Source: Dryobates pubescens
Lineage: Eukaryota; Chordata; Aves; Piciformes; Picidae
Assembly: GCF_014839835.1 (NCBI RefSeq)
Contig: NC_071644.1
Location: 3,011,266-3,075,265 of the forward strand
Reading direction: 5' to 3'
Length of the DNA stretch: 64,000 nucleotides
Shown here in pieces: positions 34,311-59,345 of this stretch (the first letter of the stretch is position 1; the number at the start of each line of letters is the position of its first letter). A program made the position numbers and the translations under genes. Below the pieces are notes generated by a model. It made no database searches. It was not told the DNA's origin and saw only the letters and a program-made list of their open reading frames with translations.

Positions 34311-34479
34311 ATCTGTAAACCAGGCGAGTTTGTGAAGAAGTGGTGGATTTGTGAATAAAAACACACAGAAGGGGAAGGAAAAAAAGGTGAATTTCTGAAA
34401 AAGTGGATTTCCAAAGCAAAAGACAAGCTCCAAAAGGCTGTCAGCAAGAGGTAAGTTGCTAATCTGGGAGGCTGGGTTT

Positions 34480-35040
34480 CATAGAATTGTTAGGGTTGGA
34501 AGGGAGCTCAAGGCTCAGCCAGCTCCAACCCCCTGCCATGGGCAGGGACACCTCACACTGCAGCAGGTTGCTCACAGCCACCTCCAGCCTGGCTGCAAAC
34601 ACCTCCAGGCAGGAGGCTTCCACCACCTCCCTGGGCAGCCTGTGCCAGGCTCTCACCACCCTCATGGGGAACTTCTTCCTAACATCCAATCTCAATCTAC
34701 TCTTTTCTATTTTGTTTCCATCCCCCCCAGTCCTATCCCTCCCTGACAGCCTCAAAAGTCCCTCCCCAGCTTCCTTGGAGCCCCCTTCAGATCCTGGAAG
34801 GCCACAATGAGGTCTCCTGGGAGCCTTCTCCTCTCTAGACTGCACAACCCCAACTCTCTCAGTCTGTGCTCACAGCAGAGCAGCTCCAGCCCTCTGCTCA
34901 TCCTTGTGGCCCTTCTCTGGACACCTTCCAGCACCTCCAAATCCTTCCTGGCACAGAGGCTCCAGCACTGGCCCCAGAGCTCCAGCTGTGGTCTCTCCAG
35001 AGCACAGCAGAGGGAGAAAATCCCCTCCCTGGCCCCGCTC
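34480..35040 (-). repeat. CR1 LINE fragment
   Basis: Reverse-strand CR1: 'catagaattgttagggttgg' to 'gagggagaaaatcccctccc', about 560 bp, upstream of the SLC66A1 coding region. Same subfamily as 28607-28923 and 9121-9747. Confidence 0.85.
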
Positions 35041-35331
35041 GTTTGATTTTCCCCTCTCTTTGAGCTAAAGAACTCTGCCTAGCTGCCAGGCTTCCTGCTC
35101 CACTTATCCCACCAGAAGCAAAATCAAGTTGTGCTGCCCCAAAAATGAGGTGTTTCTTTAACACAAGCCAGAGGATCCATGAGCCTGCTGCTAACACAGA
35201 TCTGTTTTCCACCCCTTGGTTTTAGTTCACTTTTCCTATGTTCCTGTGGGGTTTTTCTTTCAGTGTTACCCCAACAGTTTCACTGCCAGACGCTGACAAA
35301 CCTTCCTCAGTGGAGCCAAGAGCCAGAGGCC

Positions 35332-38300
35332 ATGGGCCCAGGGAGCTGGAGGGCTCTTCTCCCTGGGAATCTTTCTGACTGTCCCAATGGCTCCCGCTGG
35401 GTGATGGATGTGTTCAACGAGTGTGCCCAGGACGGCCGGGACATCGCCAGCGTCGTCCTGGGGCTGATCTCCATCCTCTGCTTTGCAGCCGCCTCCTTCC
35501 CGTAAGCATCGCTCCCCAAACCCTTCCCCTGGCTCGAGATGCCCCTGGCACAAGCTGCCAGGGTTGTTAAATCTTCCCAGCAAAGGCAGTCTGGGCTTGG
35601 AACAACTGTGGGTTTAACCGGGAGGAGAGGGAGGAGGCAGCACAGCGCCGGGACTTTGGTGGTTATTACATTGTTATTGCTAAGCTTGGCAGCTGAAGAG
35701 CCCACGTAAGCCAGCTGCAATGCAGTCTTTGCAGGTCAGACCTGCGGGAGGAATGCTTCCAGCAGCCCTGGGCTTCTTGGAAGTGCTGGGCCAGCAGTGG
35801 CAGAGGGAGACCTGGGAGGGGTTGTGCTCTATCTTGGTCCATTTTGTAACCAGAGAGGTGGTTTCTGCAACCGGTGTTCCTCCTCGCTGCTTTCTGCCCC
35901 CAGCAGGAGGGACAGATCAGAAGGGCTTGAGCCTGAGGGATTGCTGCAAGCAGCCGGTGGGTCACAAGACTTCTTGCAGGGGTCAGTTTGCAGGGCAGCA
36001 GGCAGCTTTGCTAAGGGAAATCTCTGCTTTCCCAGCCCCCTCGAGTGGAGATTGTGAAATGATCTGGGTAGGAGTGTCAGGGAAAGCTGGGGATGGCTCC
36101 CAGGTAGCGCTGAACCAGCCAGGGTTTATGGTTTGCCTCTCTGCCCAACTCTCTCTGCAGGCAGTTTTACCAAGCCTGCAAAACAGGCATCATGGACCGA
36201 GCTCTCTCCATATATTTCCTGCTGGGATGGCTGGGTGGAGACCTCCTAAACCTTATTGGTTCCTTCCTGGCTCATCAGTTGCCTCTGCAGGTACTGACTG
36301 AAGTGGTGAGCTTGGGTCAGCTCTCAAACACCCCAGACTCTGGGGAGGAGCGATGGGATGGGTGCTGCTTCGTTCAGCACTGGGATCCAGTGACCCAAAC
36401 AGCCCTGAAGTGCTCCCTTCTCCCTCTGGGGTTCCTCCCTTCTCTCCCAGGGGTGCTGGCTCATCCCAGCCATCAGCTGGAGCTGTGCTTCTCCCCACAG
36501 GTTTACACAGCTATTTACTACGTGCTGGCAGACCTGGTGATGCTCTCTCTCTACTTCTACTACAAAGTGAAGAACAGGAGTGGAGGTGAGTTGTGGTTAC
36601 AAGGGCAGTGTGCTCCCCTTGGTGTATCTTTGGAGCTGTGCAGCCAGGAGGGGAGGGAATCCCTGGGGGAGATGCCTTGGGGCAGAGATGCTTTGCAGAT
36701 GCTTTGATGCAGCTGTTAGATGACTTACTGCTTGATGGGTTCTTAGGTAACCTGAGCATCTGTGATGGCTGCTGGCCATGCCTGGAGCTTCTGCAAAATG
36801 CCATTTGCAGTGTTCAGGTTGAAAACAAACCCAGTGGGAGCTGCACAAAGGGCAGAAGGAAATTCCTTGCAGTTGTGTGGTGACTCCATCCTGGAGCTGG
36901 AAGCAGCAGGCCAGAGCTTTAAGGGCTGTTTTGGGGTCTGCACTCCTCTTGCAGGTAGTGGAGAAGCTCCTCCCAGTTTGGATGGAGTGAAAAAGGGAAC
37001 CTGAGCAGTTCTTGCAAGGCTGAGACTACCAAGAGGACATTCACTATTTTAGCATTGCAGCTTTCTGTGAGCTACGAGCAAGGAATCCCTCAGGACCTTG
37101 ATTTAACTTACTGAAGCCACCTGAAGGTATTAAACCAGCTGACACTTGGCCTGTCAGCTACACACAGTTCTGCTACTGCTGAAGAGCTTCTTGACACCAC
37201 ATAACACAAGGCTTGCTTGGCCTGGCAGGGATGTGAATGTGCTGTGCTGTGACTTGGGATGGTCAAAAGCTTTTAGAGGGGGAGGATGATTTTTCATAGC
37301 CCTAAACCCATGGAAACTGGAGTGCTCTCTCCTGCTGAGGCAAGGGCAGTTTCCTCCCTGATAGCTCCCAGCTCCCCCTATCACTGCCAGGTAAAATGCC
37401 CCCAGCATAGCCCCAGTCACTCCTGCTGGCTGTGCCACCACAGAGATAAGAGAGAGCTTGAAGGTCTCAGTACCCAGAGGGGCTCCTGGCACCCACATGG
37501 TCCTTTTCTTGCCCAGCTGGGTGAACATCACCAGCTGCATGCTCAGGGGGCCAAGAAGACCAGCAGCAGCCTGGCATGGATCAGCAGTGCTGTGGCCAGC
37601 AGCACCAGGGCAGGGATTATCCCCCCTGGACTGGGCAGTGGTGAGGCCACACCTTGAGTACTGGGTTCTGTTTCAGGCCCCTCACTCCAAGGACAGTGAG
37701 GTGCTGGAGGAGGTCCAGAGAAGGGCAGCAAAGCTGGGGAAGGGTCTGGAGAACAGGGCTGGGGAGGAGCAGCTGAGGGACCAAGGGTTGTTCAGCCTGA
37801 GGAGAGACCTCTCTACAACTCCTTGAAAGGAGGTTGGAGTGAGGTGGAGGTTGGTCTCTTCTCCCTAGTATCAAGTGATAGAGGGAGAGTGCCAGGGGAG
37901 GTGTAGGTGGGACATGAGGAGCCATTCCTTTCCTGCAGGAGTGGTCAGGCACTGGCACAGGCTGCCCAGGGAGGTGGGGGAGTCCCATCCCTGGAGGCGT
38001 TCAAGAGATAGGGCACCTGGGGCCATGCTTTGATGGCTGTGGTGGTGGTGGGTTGATGGTTGGACTGGATGGTCTTGGAGGCTTTTCCAACCCAAGCAAT
38101 GATTGTGAGGTTCAGAGCTGCTGGGCTGCCTGGGGGCTGATGGAGGAGGCCTCCCTCCCTCAGCAGGCTCTGCTCCATTCCCTGCAGTCACTGCCCCGAT
38201 CAACGCAGCCTTCCTCTTCCTCTCCCTGGGGACGCTGTCGACTCTCTCCTTCCTGGGCAGAGGTGCTGCTGTGCCACAGGACCCCATGACCTTTAAAGGG

Positions 38301-39841
38301 AGGTCTCTGCTGTCTGCCCATGTGGATGAGCTGGGGTTGGAGGTGAGCTGGTTCCTAAGTCTATGTGATGAGGGGAGAGAGGATGAAGCAAGCAGTGGGG
38401 TGGGCATATCCTGGTGGGACAAGGGATAGATGGGGAGATTAGAGGCTGGGGGTGGCCCTGCTGTTGTCCTGCACTGAGCTGTGCTGTGGGAGGTGAGCCC
38501 CTGAAAGCAGCTCCTTGCCTTGCAGCCCTTCAGCAGGAGTGAGATCGTTGGCTTCACCATTGGCTCCATCTCCTCTGTGCTGTACCTCTGCTCCCGACTC
38601 CCCCAGATCTACACCAACGTGAGTGTCACACCATGAGTGGGGCAGGATGGGGACCCCTGGGGCCCTGAGATCTCAAACCATGCCATCATGTCTCTCCTCT
38701 TTGCTCAGAGCTCCCAGGTCCCCACCTCTGATGGTTCTTCTTTCTGTATTTCTGCTCCAAAACCCAATTCAGTTTTCTCCCCTCCCTGTACCAGACCAAT
38801 GTGTTGAGGGTGGGGCTTTCCTTTTGCCTTTATTGACAAGCACAAGGGGAGCTACAAGGCTCTGAGCATTGAGTCACCACCTCCACTCTTTATTTGGGGA
38901 GGAGGGTGACTAATAACTGCTTACTAGTGATGCTTGGGAGAGCTGCACCCAAGCTCCTCTCTCTGGCCCCTCTTCTTCCAGTACAAGAGGAAGTCCACTG
39001 TTGGGGTCTCCTACTCCCTCTTTGCCCTGGTGATGTTGGGGAATTTACTCTATGGCCTCAGTGTCCTCCTGAAGAACCCTGAGCCAGGGCAGGGTGAAGG
39101 TGACTACATCCTGCACCACCTGCCCTGGCTGGTGGGCAGCCTGGGGGTCCTGTCCCTCGACGTGGTTGTATCCTTTCCCTGCCAGCACTTGCCTCCAGCA
39201 TCACGTCCCAGCTGCAGGGCCTTGCAGGGAGCCATCCCTTCTCAGGGCAGGGCTGGGTGGGCTGATGCTGCTCAGCAGCTGCTTCTGAGCTGTGCATGCC
39301 AGGGAGTCATTTGCTGGCTGTTTCAAGGGGCTGCTTTATCAACAAGGGGCAACAGACATGAACTGGAACACAGGGGCTTTCACCTCAACAAGAGGAGAAA
39401 GCTCTTTGGTGTGAGGGTGCTGGAGCCCTGCAACAGGCTGCACAGAGAGGTGGTGGAGTCCTCTCCTTCCCTGGAGATTTTCAAGCCCCACCTGGATGTG
39501 TTCCTGTGTTCCCTGCCCTGGGTGATCCTGCTTTGGCAGCAGGGTTGGACTCAGTGGTCTCCAGAGCTCCCTTCCTGCCATTCCATAATTCTGTGCAATG
39601 CTCCTTGGTTGCCTTCAGCTCGTTGCCTTGCTCCCACCTCTCCAGGCACAAGCAGCCTTGTGTCAGGTGCTGAGGCCAAACACATCACAGAGATCCACTC
39701 CTGCTTGTGTGAAGAGCCTTAACCTCTGCTCAGATCTCCTTCCAGTTCCTTGCTTACCAGAAAGGAAGACCAAGCAGCCATGAGGAGAGGGAAGCTCTTC
39801 TGGGAGAGCAGGGTCAGCCTGGAGAGCTGACCAAGCAGTGA
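35332..39841 (+). CDS. SLC66A1: Lysosomal cationic amino-acid transporter SLC66A1 (PQLC2), complete, 7 coding exons
   Basis: Exons: 35332-35501, 36161-36290, 36501-36585, 38188-38342, 38526-38618, 38982-39167, 39734-39841; 927 nt, 308 aa plus stop (human 291). It exports lysine/arginine and cystine-cysteamine mixed disulfide from lysosomes and recruits the C9orf72 complex. Both PQ-loop motifs are present: P57-Q58 (ASFPQFYQ) and P206-Q207 (SRLPQIYTN), within a seven-helix pattern ([46 protein letters not shown]). N-glycosylation-type NLS and NGS precede helix 1. The tail has a dileucine lysosomal sorting signal, E291-R-E-A-L295-L296. The last intron has U12-type signals (GTATCCTTT donor). Upstream, an acceptor-like CAG at 35261-35263 suggests a separate non-coding first exon. 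Identity is firm. Confidence 0.95.
35502..36160. other. SLC66A1 intron 1, no recognised feature
   Basis: Unique intron sequence, free of CR1. Confidence 0.4.
36586..37530. other. SLC66A1 intron 3, left part, no recognised feature
   Basis: Unique intron sequence between exon 3 and the CR1 at 37531. Confidence 0.4.
37531..38112 (+). repeat. CR1 LINE fragment
   Basis: Plus-strand CR1 in SLC66A1 intron 3: 'gcatgctcagggggccaag' to 'cttttccaacccaagcaatg'. It ends about 75 bp ahead of exon 4. Confidence 0.85.
39168..39733 (+). other. U12-type (minor spliceosome) intron of SLC66A1
   Basis: The intron opens with GTATCCTTT (39168-39176), the U12 donor consensus. It closes with a CCTTAAC branch-site-like motif (39717-39723) whose A at 39722 is 11 nt from the end of the CAG acceptor (39731-39733), the close spacing typical of U12 introns. 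No long polypyrimidine tract lies before the acceptor. Translation joins in frame as DVV|ISFQF, aligning with the family. Confidence 0.88.
39330..39605 (+). repeat. CR1 LINE fragment, divergent subfamily
   Basis: Plus-strand CR1 inside the U12 intron: 'ggctgctttatcaacaagg' through 'gaaagctctttggtgtgagg' to 'ccattccataattctgtgc'. Same subfamily as 18700-18912. Confidence 0.8.
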
Positions 39842-41887
39842 GGGCAGGGTGAAGATCTGGGCTTAACACCAGGCAAACCAGCCCCTCCATCCTGGTGGCT
39901 CTTGGGAGAAGAGGACCTGAGCCAGGGGCTGGCATGTTGTGCTGCTAAGACACTGAGGTGGCAGAAGATGCTGCTGGGAGGCCTCGTGCCCCTTTGGTGC
40001 CAATAATGCAGTTGGGATAAACAGGGAATTGTTTGATACCTCAGAAGCTGCTCTTTGCTGCTCTTGCCTCCCACAGCTGACCTTTGGCACTTCAGCTTCA
40101 CCTCTGTCCCTCAAGGGTGATCTGGAGCTTCCCTGGTGCTGGCAGAGGTGGGAGGAGCCTGAGGAGCTTGCAGGCAGGGGACAGAGGTGAGCAAGCTGCC
40201 ACAACCACAAGCACTCCTCCTCCCTGTGGGCCTCATGTCCCCCACACTGAGCTGTTGCTGGAAGGTGCAGCAGTGCCTGGAACCGGTTCAGAAGGAAGGA
40301 GCAACCTAACCAAAGACCTCTTTCATCAGCACAGCTCGTGCCTGTAAACCAAAACTAGTCCTTGTCCCACCTGCCTCCTTTGGGTTTATTTTGCTGGCTC
40401 ACCTGGCAGCTCCTGCATCATCCTCAAGGCTCCTCACAGCCCCCACTTCCCTGGCTGCTCATTTCCTGCCTCACCCACCTCTCAATCCCATGGCCTGCTG
40501 GGGGAAGTCCCTCCATGCCTTTCAGAGTCAGCCAGGCAGAAGGTGCTGCCTCTGCTTGCTGGGGTTTACAGTCCTGCTCTCTCTCACTGATGAATTCATC
40601 TCCAGCCTGATGAATTTATCCCTGACACTGATGAAGTTATCTCCAGCCTGATGAATTTATCCCCAGCTTGGTGCACTGAGCCTCCTCCCTGCCCTGGCAC
40701 AGCTTCCTTGGTGGCAGAAGGAGCAGGGGCAGCAGTGGTGTGGGGGAAAGCCTCATTCCCAGCCTGGGGGTGGGCAGGGGAGCACTGTGGTGTAGCCACA
40801 AGTTGGCTGCCTCAGCCCAGCACGTGCTGAGCTACTTCTGCTGGGGGGAAAGCAGCTGACTCTCACTGGGACAGCAAGAGGAAAGTCAGCCAAAGCTTGG
40901 AGGTCCCTCAGGAAGTGCTGACACAACTTGCCCTTTAAAAACAAGAACCTGCTTTGCCCTTAAGCCCTTTTTGCTCCCCTTCACTGCCCCACAGCACAGC
41001 ACCCTGCTCCATGCCCCTGGGCCTTTAGCTGTATCATCACTAATCTAACAGTCCCTCAGCCACTCATTTCTCAGTCTTTGGAGCTAGGTCATTTCTTTTC
41101 TGAATGAGAAATGGGTTTTTTTCCCAGGCTCTTTGCCCCCCTCCCAAAGCTGCTGGCATTTTCACCCCCTTAATGCCCAGCTCTAATGGTGGAGGGGGCT
41201 GCTCCCCTCTTCCCTGTCCTCCTTTCCCCAGGAAGCACAGACAGACAAGGCAGAGCCAGTGTTAATCCCTGAGCAGATGCCTCAGGAGGGGGACAGCACA
41301 GCTCCTTGGCCCTCAGCACCTGGGGTTTACTGAAGAGCTGTTTGAACCTGGGCTCAGCTCAGCCCCCGTGGTGCTGGGGAGGGCACAGCTGCTTTACTGG
41401 GAGCTGGAATTCCTGAGCTCAGGAGGGGACTGGGCACAGCTGCCTTGTGGAAAAGAAGGGTCAGGACACAATTGCCACCCAGCAGCCAGCCTGGGGCTTT
41501 TCTTAAAGCCAGGAAAACAGCTTCTAGTAGGAGGAGGTAAAGAAACAGCATACATTTATGTGCCAGCAGCCAGCTGGGTGGTGGTGGATGGCAACTGGTG
41601 TGGCAAAGAGGCTCTTGCTGAGGTGATTCCCCCCCTGAGGCTGTGACACAGCCCTGTCCCCAGAAGAGTCCCCAAAGGAAGATCTTGCAGAGCTGCTAAA
41701 CCAGAAAAGGCACAAACCAGGCACCAGTTGTCCCCAGATGTGAGTGGGTGGGAGGCTGGGGGCTGCAGCAGCCCAGCCAGGGCTGGAGGTTAGGACCCAA
41801 CCCAGCAGGGTACCCTGCTCTGAGAGGAGCAGGAGGGATAGAGCTGCTGGAGTGGCATGGATCCTGCAGCTCCTGCCTGCTGGGAAG
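39842..41887. other. SLC66A1 3' UTR and intergenic DNA
   Basis: The 3' UTR starts at 39842; no confident AATAAA was found for it. A small ~46-bp direct duplication occurs at 40580-40672 ('ctgatgaatttatcc' and variants). Otherwise the sequence is unique, with no gene or CR1 recognised. Confidence 0.4.
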
Positions 41888-41952
41888 GGCAGAGGCCTGC
41901 ACAGCCCAGTGCATGACATCTCTGACACTTCCAGTCCTGTGCACAGAGCCAG
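41888..41952. repeat. Non-CR1 segment shared with 14733-14804
   Basis: Contains 'gcacagcccagtgca', 'ctctgacacttcc' and 'gtgcacagagccagagaatc', matching 14733-14804 in order and orientation. In both cases a minus-strand CR1 follows directly. Confidence 0.65.
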
Positions 41953-42370
41953 AGAATCAGAGTCCTTCAGGCTGGAAAAGACCTTTAAGCTCACCCAGTC
42001 CAACCATCATCTAACACCACCACGGCTGGGGCTAAACCACATCCCTCAGCACCACACCTCTGTGGCTCTGAAACCCCTCCAGGGATGGGGACTCAACCAC
42101 CTCCCTGGGCAGCCTGGGCCAGGCTTTGAGAACCCTCTCAGGGAAGAAGTTTCTTCTACTACCCAACTTCAACTTCCCCTGGGGCAGCTCGAGGTCATTT
42201 CTCCTTGCAGTGAGGGCCCCAAAACCGAACCCAGTACTCCAGGTGTGGCCTCACCAGTGCCCAGCACAGGTGGATGATCCCTGCCCTGCTGGTCACACCA
42301 TTGCTGAGCCAAGCCAGGCTGCTGGTGGCCTGGGGCACAGCCTGGCTCAGCTTAGTGTTGACCAACACCC
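41953..42370 (-). repeat. CR1 LINE fragment
   Basis: Reverse-strand CR1: 'gaatcagagtccttcaggctgg' to 'cagcttagtgttgaccaac'. It is less 5'-truncated than its relative at 14805-14985. Confidence 0.85.
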
Positions 42371-42647
42371 CCAGGTCTCTCTCTTTTGGGCAGTTTCCAG
42401 CTGCTGTGCCCCAAGCCTGGACCCTTCCTGGGGTCACTTTGGCCCAAAGTAGCAGCACAGCTACACCACACCCCAGCAGTGACCTGCACCTCCTCTGTGG
42501 AACAAACCAGTCTCAGCTCAAAACAAAACCTAAAGCTTTTTGTTGCTTTCTGTGGCCACACAGAGGCAGCTGGGCCCTCTGAGACGTGCTTGGTGAGTTC
42601 TCAGGCTCACAGCTACACAAGCTGCTGCCAGCCACCAGCAGTTCACA
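42371..42647. other. Intergenic, no recognised feature
   Basis: About 275 bp of mostly unique sequence; the first part may continue the CR1 5' region. Confidence 0.3.
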
Positions 42648-42875
42648 GTAGCATCATAGAATGGTTTGGGCTGGAAGGGACCCTAAACATCAGCCAGTTC
42701 CAACCCCCCCTGCCATGGGCAGGGACACCTCCCACCAGCCCAGCTTGCTCAAGGCTTCATCCAGCCTGGCCTTGAGCACCTCCAGGGAGGAGACAGCCAC
42801 AGCCTCCCTGGGCAGCCTGTGCCAGTGTCTCCCCACTCTCACTGGAAAGAATTTCTTCCTCCAGTCTCAGTCACA
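42648..42875 (-). repeat. CR1 LINE fragment
   Basis: Reverse-strand CR1: 'gcatcatagaatggtttgg' to 'ggaaagaatttcttcctcc'. The next CR1 joins within a few bases. Confidence 0.85.
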
Positions 42876-43310
42876 GAATCCCAAGGTTGGAAGAGACCTC
42901 AAAGATCATCGAGTCCAACCTGTCACCACAGACCTCATGGCTAAACCATGGCTCCAAGGGCCACATCCAATCCCCTCTTGAACCCCTCCAGGGATGGGGA
43001 CTCCATCACCTCCCTGGGCAGCACATTCCAATGGTGAACGACTCGCTCTGGGAAGAACTTTCTCCTCACTTCCAGCCTAAACCTCCCCTGGTGCAGCTTG
43101 AGACTGTGGCCTCTTGTTCTGGGGCTGGTTGGACTTGATGATCCTTGGGGTCTCTTCCAACCTTAGTGATACTGTGGTTGCTAGAGAGCCCAACCCCCAC
43201 CTGGCTCCAACCTCCCTTCAGGGAGTTGGAGAGAGCAAGAAGCTCTCCCCTGAGCCTCCTCTTCTGCAGGCTAAGCAACCCCAGCTCCCTCAGCCTCTCC
43301 TCCCAGGGCT
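42876..43310 (-). repeat. CR1 LINE fragment, interrupted at 43127-43180
   Basis: Reverse-strand CR1: 'cacagaatcccaaggttgg' to 'cctctcctcccagggctg'. The usual 'ctggggctg...ggagaagagcccaac' junction is replaced by a short plus-strand CR1 3' end. Confidence 0.85.
43127..43180 (+). repeat. Very short CR1 3' end inside another CR1
   Basis: 'ggttggacttgatgatcc' then 'ggtctcttccaacctta' is a plus-strand CR1 terminus of about 54 bp, embedded in a minus-strand CR1. It is an extremely 5'-truncated insertion. Confidence 0.75.
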
Positions 43311-43465
43311 GTTCTCAAGCTTAGCCTCACTCTCCCCTCTTGCACCTTCATTCCCTCTCATCCCTCCAAGCCCTTCCTGCCTTTCTGGTAGGCCCTTTTC
43401 AGCTCCTGGCAGGCTGCTCTGAGGCCTCCCTGGAGGCCTCCTCTTCTCCAAGTCAAAACTTCACA
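43311..43465 (-). repeat. CR1 LINE fragment
   Basis: Reverse-strand internal CR1 blocks such as 'cattccctctcatccctcc' and 'cagctcctggcaggctgctctg', joined to the previous element. Confidence 0.65.
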
Positions 43466-43569
43466 ACCAGAAACCTTCCAATCCCCAGCAGCAACCCACA
43501 GCGCCCCCCCCAGGCAGGGAAGGAGGAAAAGAGCCCGGGGGGGAGGAAGGATCACACCAAAAACCACCT

Positions 43570-43925
43570 CCTGGCATTTACTTTTTTTTATTATTATTAT
43601 TATTATTCTTTTTTTTTTTTCCATTTTAGTTTTTTTTTCTCCTTTTTTTTTGTTTTGTTTTGTTTTGTTTTGCAATATCTTTTCCTTTATTTTGAGTATG
43701 GAGGCTCAAGTTACCCAGCTGCAGAATTCCATTGAAGCTTTTACAAACCCAAAAGGAACCCAAAAGGAACAAAAAAAAAAACCCAAAGAGGGGGGGGGGG
43801 GAAGGGGGAAAAAAAAAACCCACAACAAAAACCTTTTGCTTTTTTGTTTGGTTTCTTGGGGGGGTTGGGGTTTTTTTGTTGTTGTTGATTTCTTTGCATG
43901 CCATAAAAATCGACAGGAAAAAAGC
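43570..43925. repeat. T/G/A homopolymer and short-unit low-complexity tract
   Basis: Runs of T, (att)n, (gtttt)n, A, G and GTT follow one another. It lies at or just past the presumed CAPZB 3' end, so on the minus strand it is A-rich near the cleavage region. Homopolymer lengths may be unreliable. Confidence 0.8.
43686..43691 (-). terminator. Candidate distal CAPZB poly(A) signal (AATAAA)
   Basis: Minus-strand AATAAA about 930 bp beyond the beta2 stop codon. A second AATAAA at 44452-44447 would give a shorter 3' UTR of about 170-190 nt. The sequence alone cannot say which is used. Confidence 0.4.
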
Positions 43926-44446
43926 TTTTTCCCCCTCCCCCCCTTGAGAAGCAGGCTAGGAGGAGAGCAGAACTCAGCAGCTCTTTTCCCCCCCACCCCC
44001 AACCCCAACCCTTCCCTTGGTTCGGGCAGTGGAAGTCCCAACCGCCAGGAGAAACACTCTCTGCCCTCCCCCTCCTCCCACCCCCAGCAGCTCAGCACCC
44101 ACCCACCCTGTGCCCAACCCCCCACCCCCAGCCGTCCAGGGGGAAGCGATTCGTTTCCTTTTGCTTTGTTTCCAGTTCTCTTTCACGCACCACAGCATTT
44201 AATAAACCTTTGCTTTGTTTTGTTTTCTTTTACAGTTTTTACACCGATGTAACAAAAGGGCAGGAGAGGGGGGGGGGAAGGGGAAGGGGCTGGGGAGAGG
44301 GCAAAAGACAAACGATGATTGGTGTTTATGCATATAAATGGGGGAGGGTGGAAGAGAAAGAGAGAGAGAAAGAGAGGTGGGGGTGGGGAAAAAGAATCCA
44401 TGGACTTCTCCAGAAACGTAGGCCTCAGAGACTGAAAAAGTTTGTA

Positions 44447-44452
44447 CAGCTT
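44447..44452 (-). terminator. Candidate proximal CAPZB poly(A) signal (AATAAA)
   Basis: Minus-strand AATAAA (plus: gctttattcg) about 170 nt past the beta2 stop. Confidence 0.4.
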
Positions 44453-44620
44453 TATTCGTGGGGAGAGGATGGCATCGGGGTGGGGGGCACTGAATGCAGA
44501 GTGGGAGGTGATGGAACAGAAAAGGGCCACCGGGGGGGGAGGGGGTGGGGAGGGGGCTGAGTTTGCTATGGAAGGAGTCTAACGAGTGCATGGCGATGTC
44601 TGGTTAGCAGGAGGAGTCGT

Positions 44621-58018
<13,398 letters not shown>

Positions 58019-58099
58019 CTGCAGGAGGCAAGGCAAGAGGTGGGTTACAAGCCAGCAGGGTGCAGGGCAGAGGCAGGGCTCACCAAGCAGCAGCAGGAT

Positions 58100-58605
58100 C
58101 CCTACAGCCTGGCAGAGGCTCTCCCTTCTCCCTGGAGCCAGCAAGCTCTCAGCACCTGCAGCACTGCAGCCAGCTCTGCTGCCCCCAGCTCAAGTGGGAC
58201 ATGGAACTGCTGGGGGCTGCAGCACCTCCCCTCTGGGGACAGGCTGGGAGAGTTGGGGCTGTTCAGCCTCCAGGGAAAGCTTAGAGCAGCCTGCCAGGAC
58301 CTGAAGGGGGCTGCAGGAGGGCTGGGGAGGGACTTCTGACCAAGGCTTGGAGTGCTAGGATGAGAGGGAAAGGATTGAAGGTGGAAGAGGGGAGAGTGAG
58401 AGTGGAGAGGAGGAAGAAATGCTTTGCAGGGAGGGTGGGGAGACTCTGGCACAGGCTGCCCAGGGAGGCTGTGGCTGCCTCCTCCCTGGCCAGGCTGGAT
58501 GAGGCCCTGAGCAGCCTGGGCTGGTGGCAGGGGTCCATGGCAGGGGGTTGGAACTGGCTGACCTTTAAGGTCCCTTCCAACCCAAACCCATTCTGTGAAT
58601 CCCTG
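58100..58605 (+). repeat. CR1 LINE fragment
   Basis: Plus-strand CR1 in the intron upstream of CAPZB exon 5: 'gctcaagtgggacatggaac' through 'gctaggatgagagggaaagg' to 'cccaaacccattctgtgaatc'. Confidence 0.8.
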
Positions 58606-58789
58606 CAGAGAGCCCCAGTGGCTTGGAAGTGCAGGCACCTGAGGCTGCAGCCAAGCCACTGCTGGCTCCAGGAGGGCTCACAGCAACTCAGCCTCCCCTT
58701 TCCATTCCATGGGCTGCTTCTGCTACCCAGCACCAAGCTCAGCCTGGCCATTTACAGCTGTGAGGCCCACGGGGAACACTTCCCCTGCC

Positions 58790-59098
58790 AGGCCTCAGAG
58801 CCCCCTGGAAGGGCTCTGCAAGCAAGCTGGGGAGAGCCTTTCAACAAGGGCTTGGAGTGACAGTGGCTTTGAGCTGGAGGAGGGGAGCTTGGGGCTGGAG
58901 GAAGAAAGCCTTTAGAGTGAGGTGGGGAGACACTGGCACAGGCTGCCCAGAGCTGTGGCTGTCCCCTCCCTGGAGGTGTTCAAAGCCAGGCTGCATGAGG
59001 CCTTGAAGCAAGCTGGGCTGGTGGGAGGTGTCCCTGCCCATGGCAGGGGGCTTGGAACTGGCTGATCTTGAAGGTCCCTTCCAGCCCAACCCATTCAG
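58790..59098 (+). repeat. CR1 LINE fragment
   Basis: Plus-strand CR1: 'aagggctctgcaagcaagc' through 'gaggtggggagacactggc' to 'cttccagcccaacccattc'. Confidence 0.8.
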
Positions 59099-59345
59099 CT
59101 CTCCCTGGAGGTGTTGAAGAAAGCTGTGGCCATGGCACTGGGGCCATGGGTGGATGGCCATGGTGCTGCTGGGCTGCTGGCTGGCCTGGAGGAGCTTGGG
59201 AGGCCTTTCCCAAGCCCAAACACTGCTCTGATCCAACCAACCAGCACTGCCCTGTGACCTCTTTAGCAGCCAGGAGGTGTTGGGTGACAGGCTGGACCTG
59301 ATGATCCTTGAGGTCTCTTCCAACCTCATTGATTCTATGGATCTG
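59099..59345 (+). repeat. Two short CR1 3' fragments
   Basis: 59099-59228 carries 'tccctggaggtgttgaagaaag' and 'ctgctgggctgctggctggcc'. 59270-59345 carries 'gtgttgggtgacaggctgg' and the terminus 'cttccaacctcattgattc'. Both are plus-strand. Confidence 0.7.
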
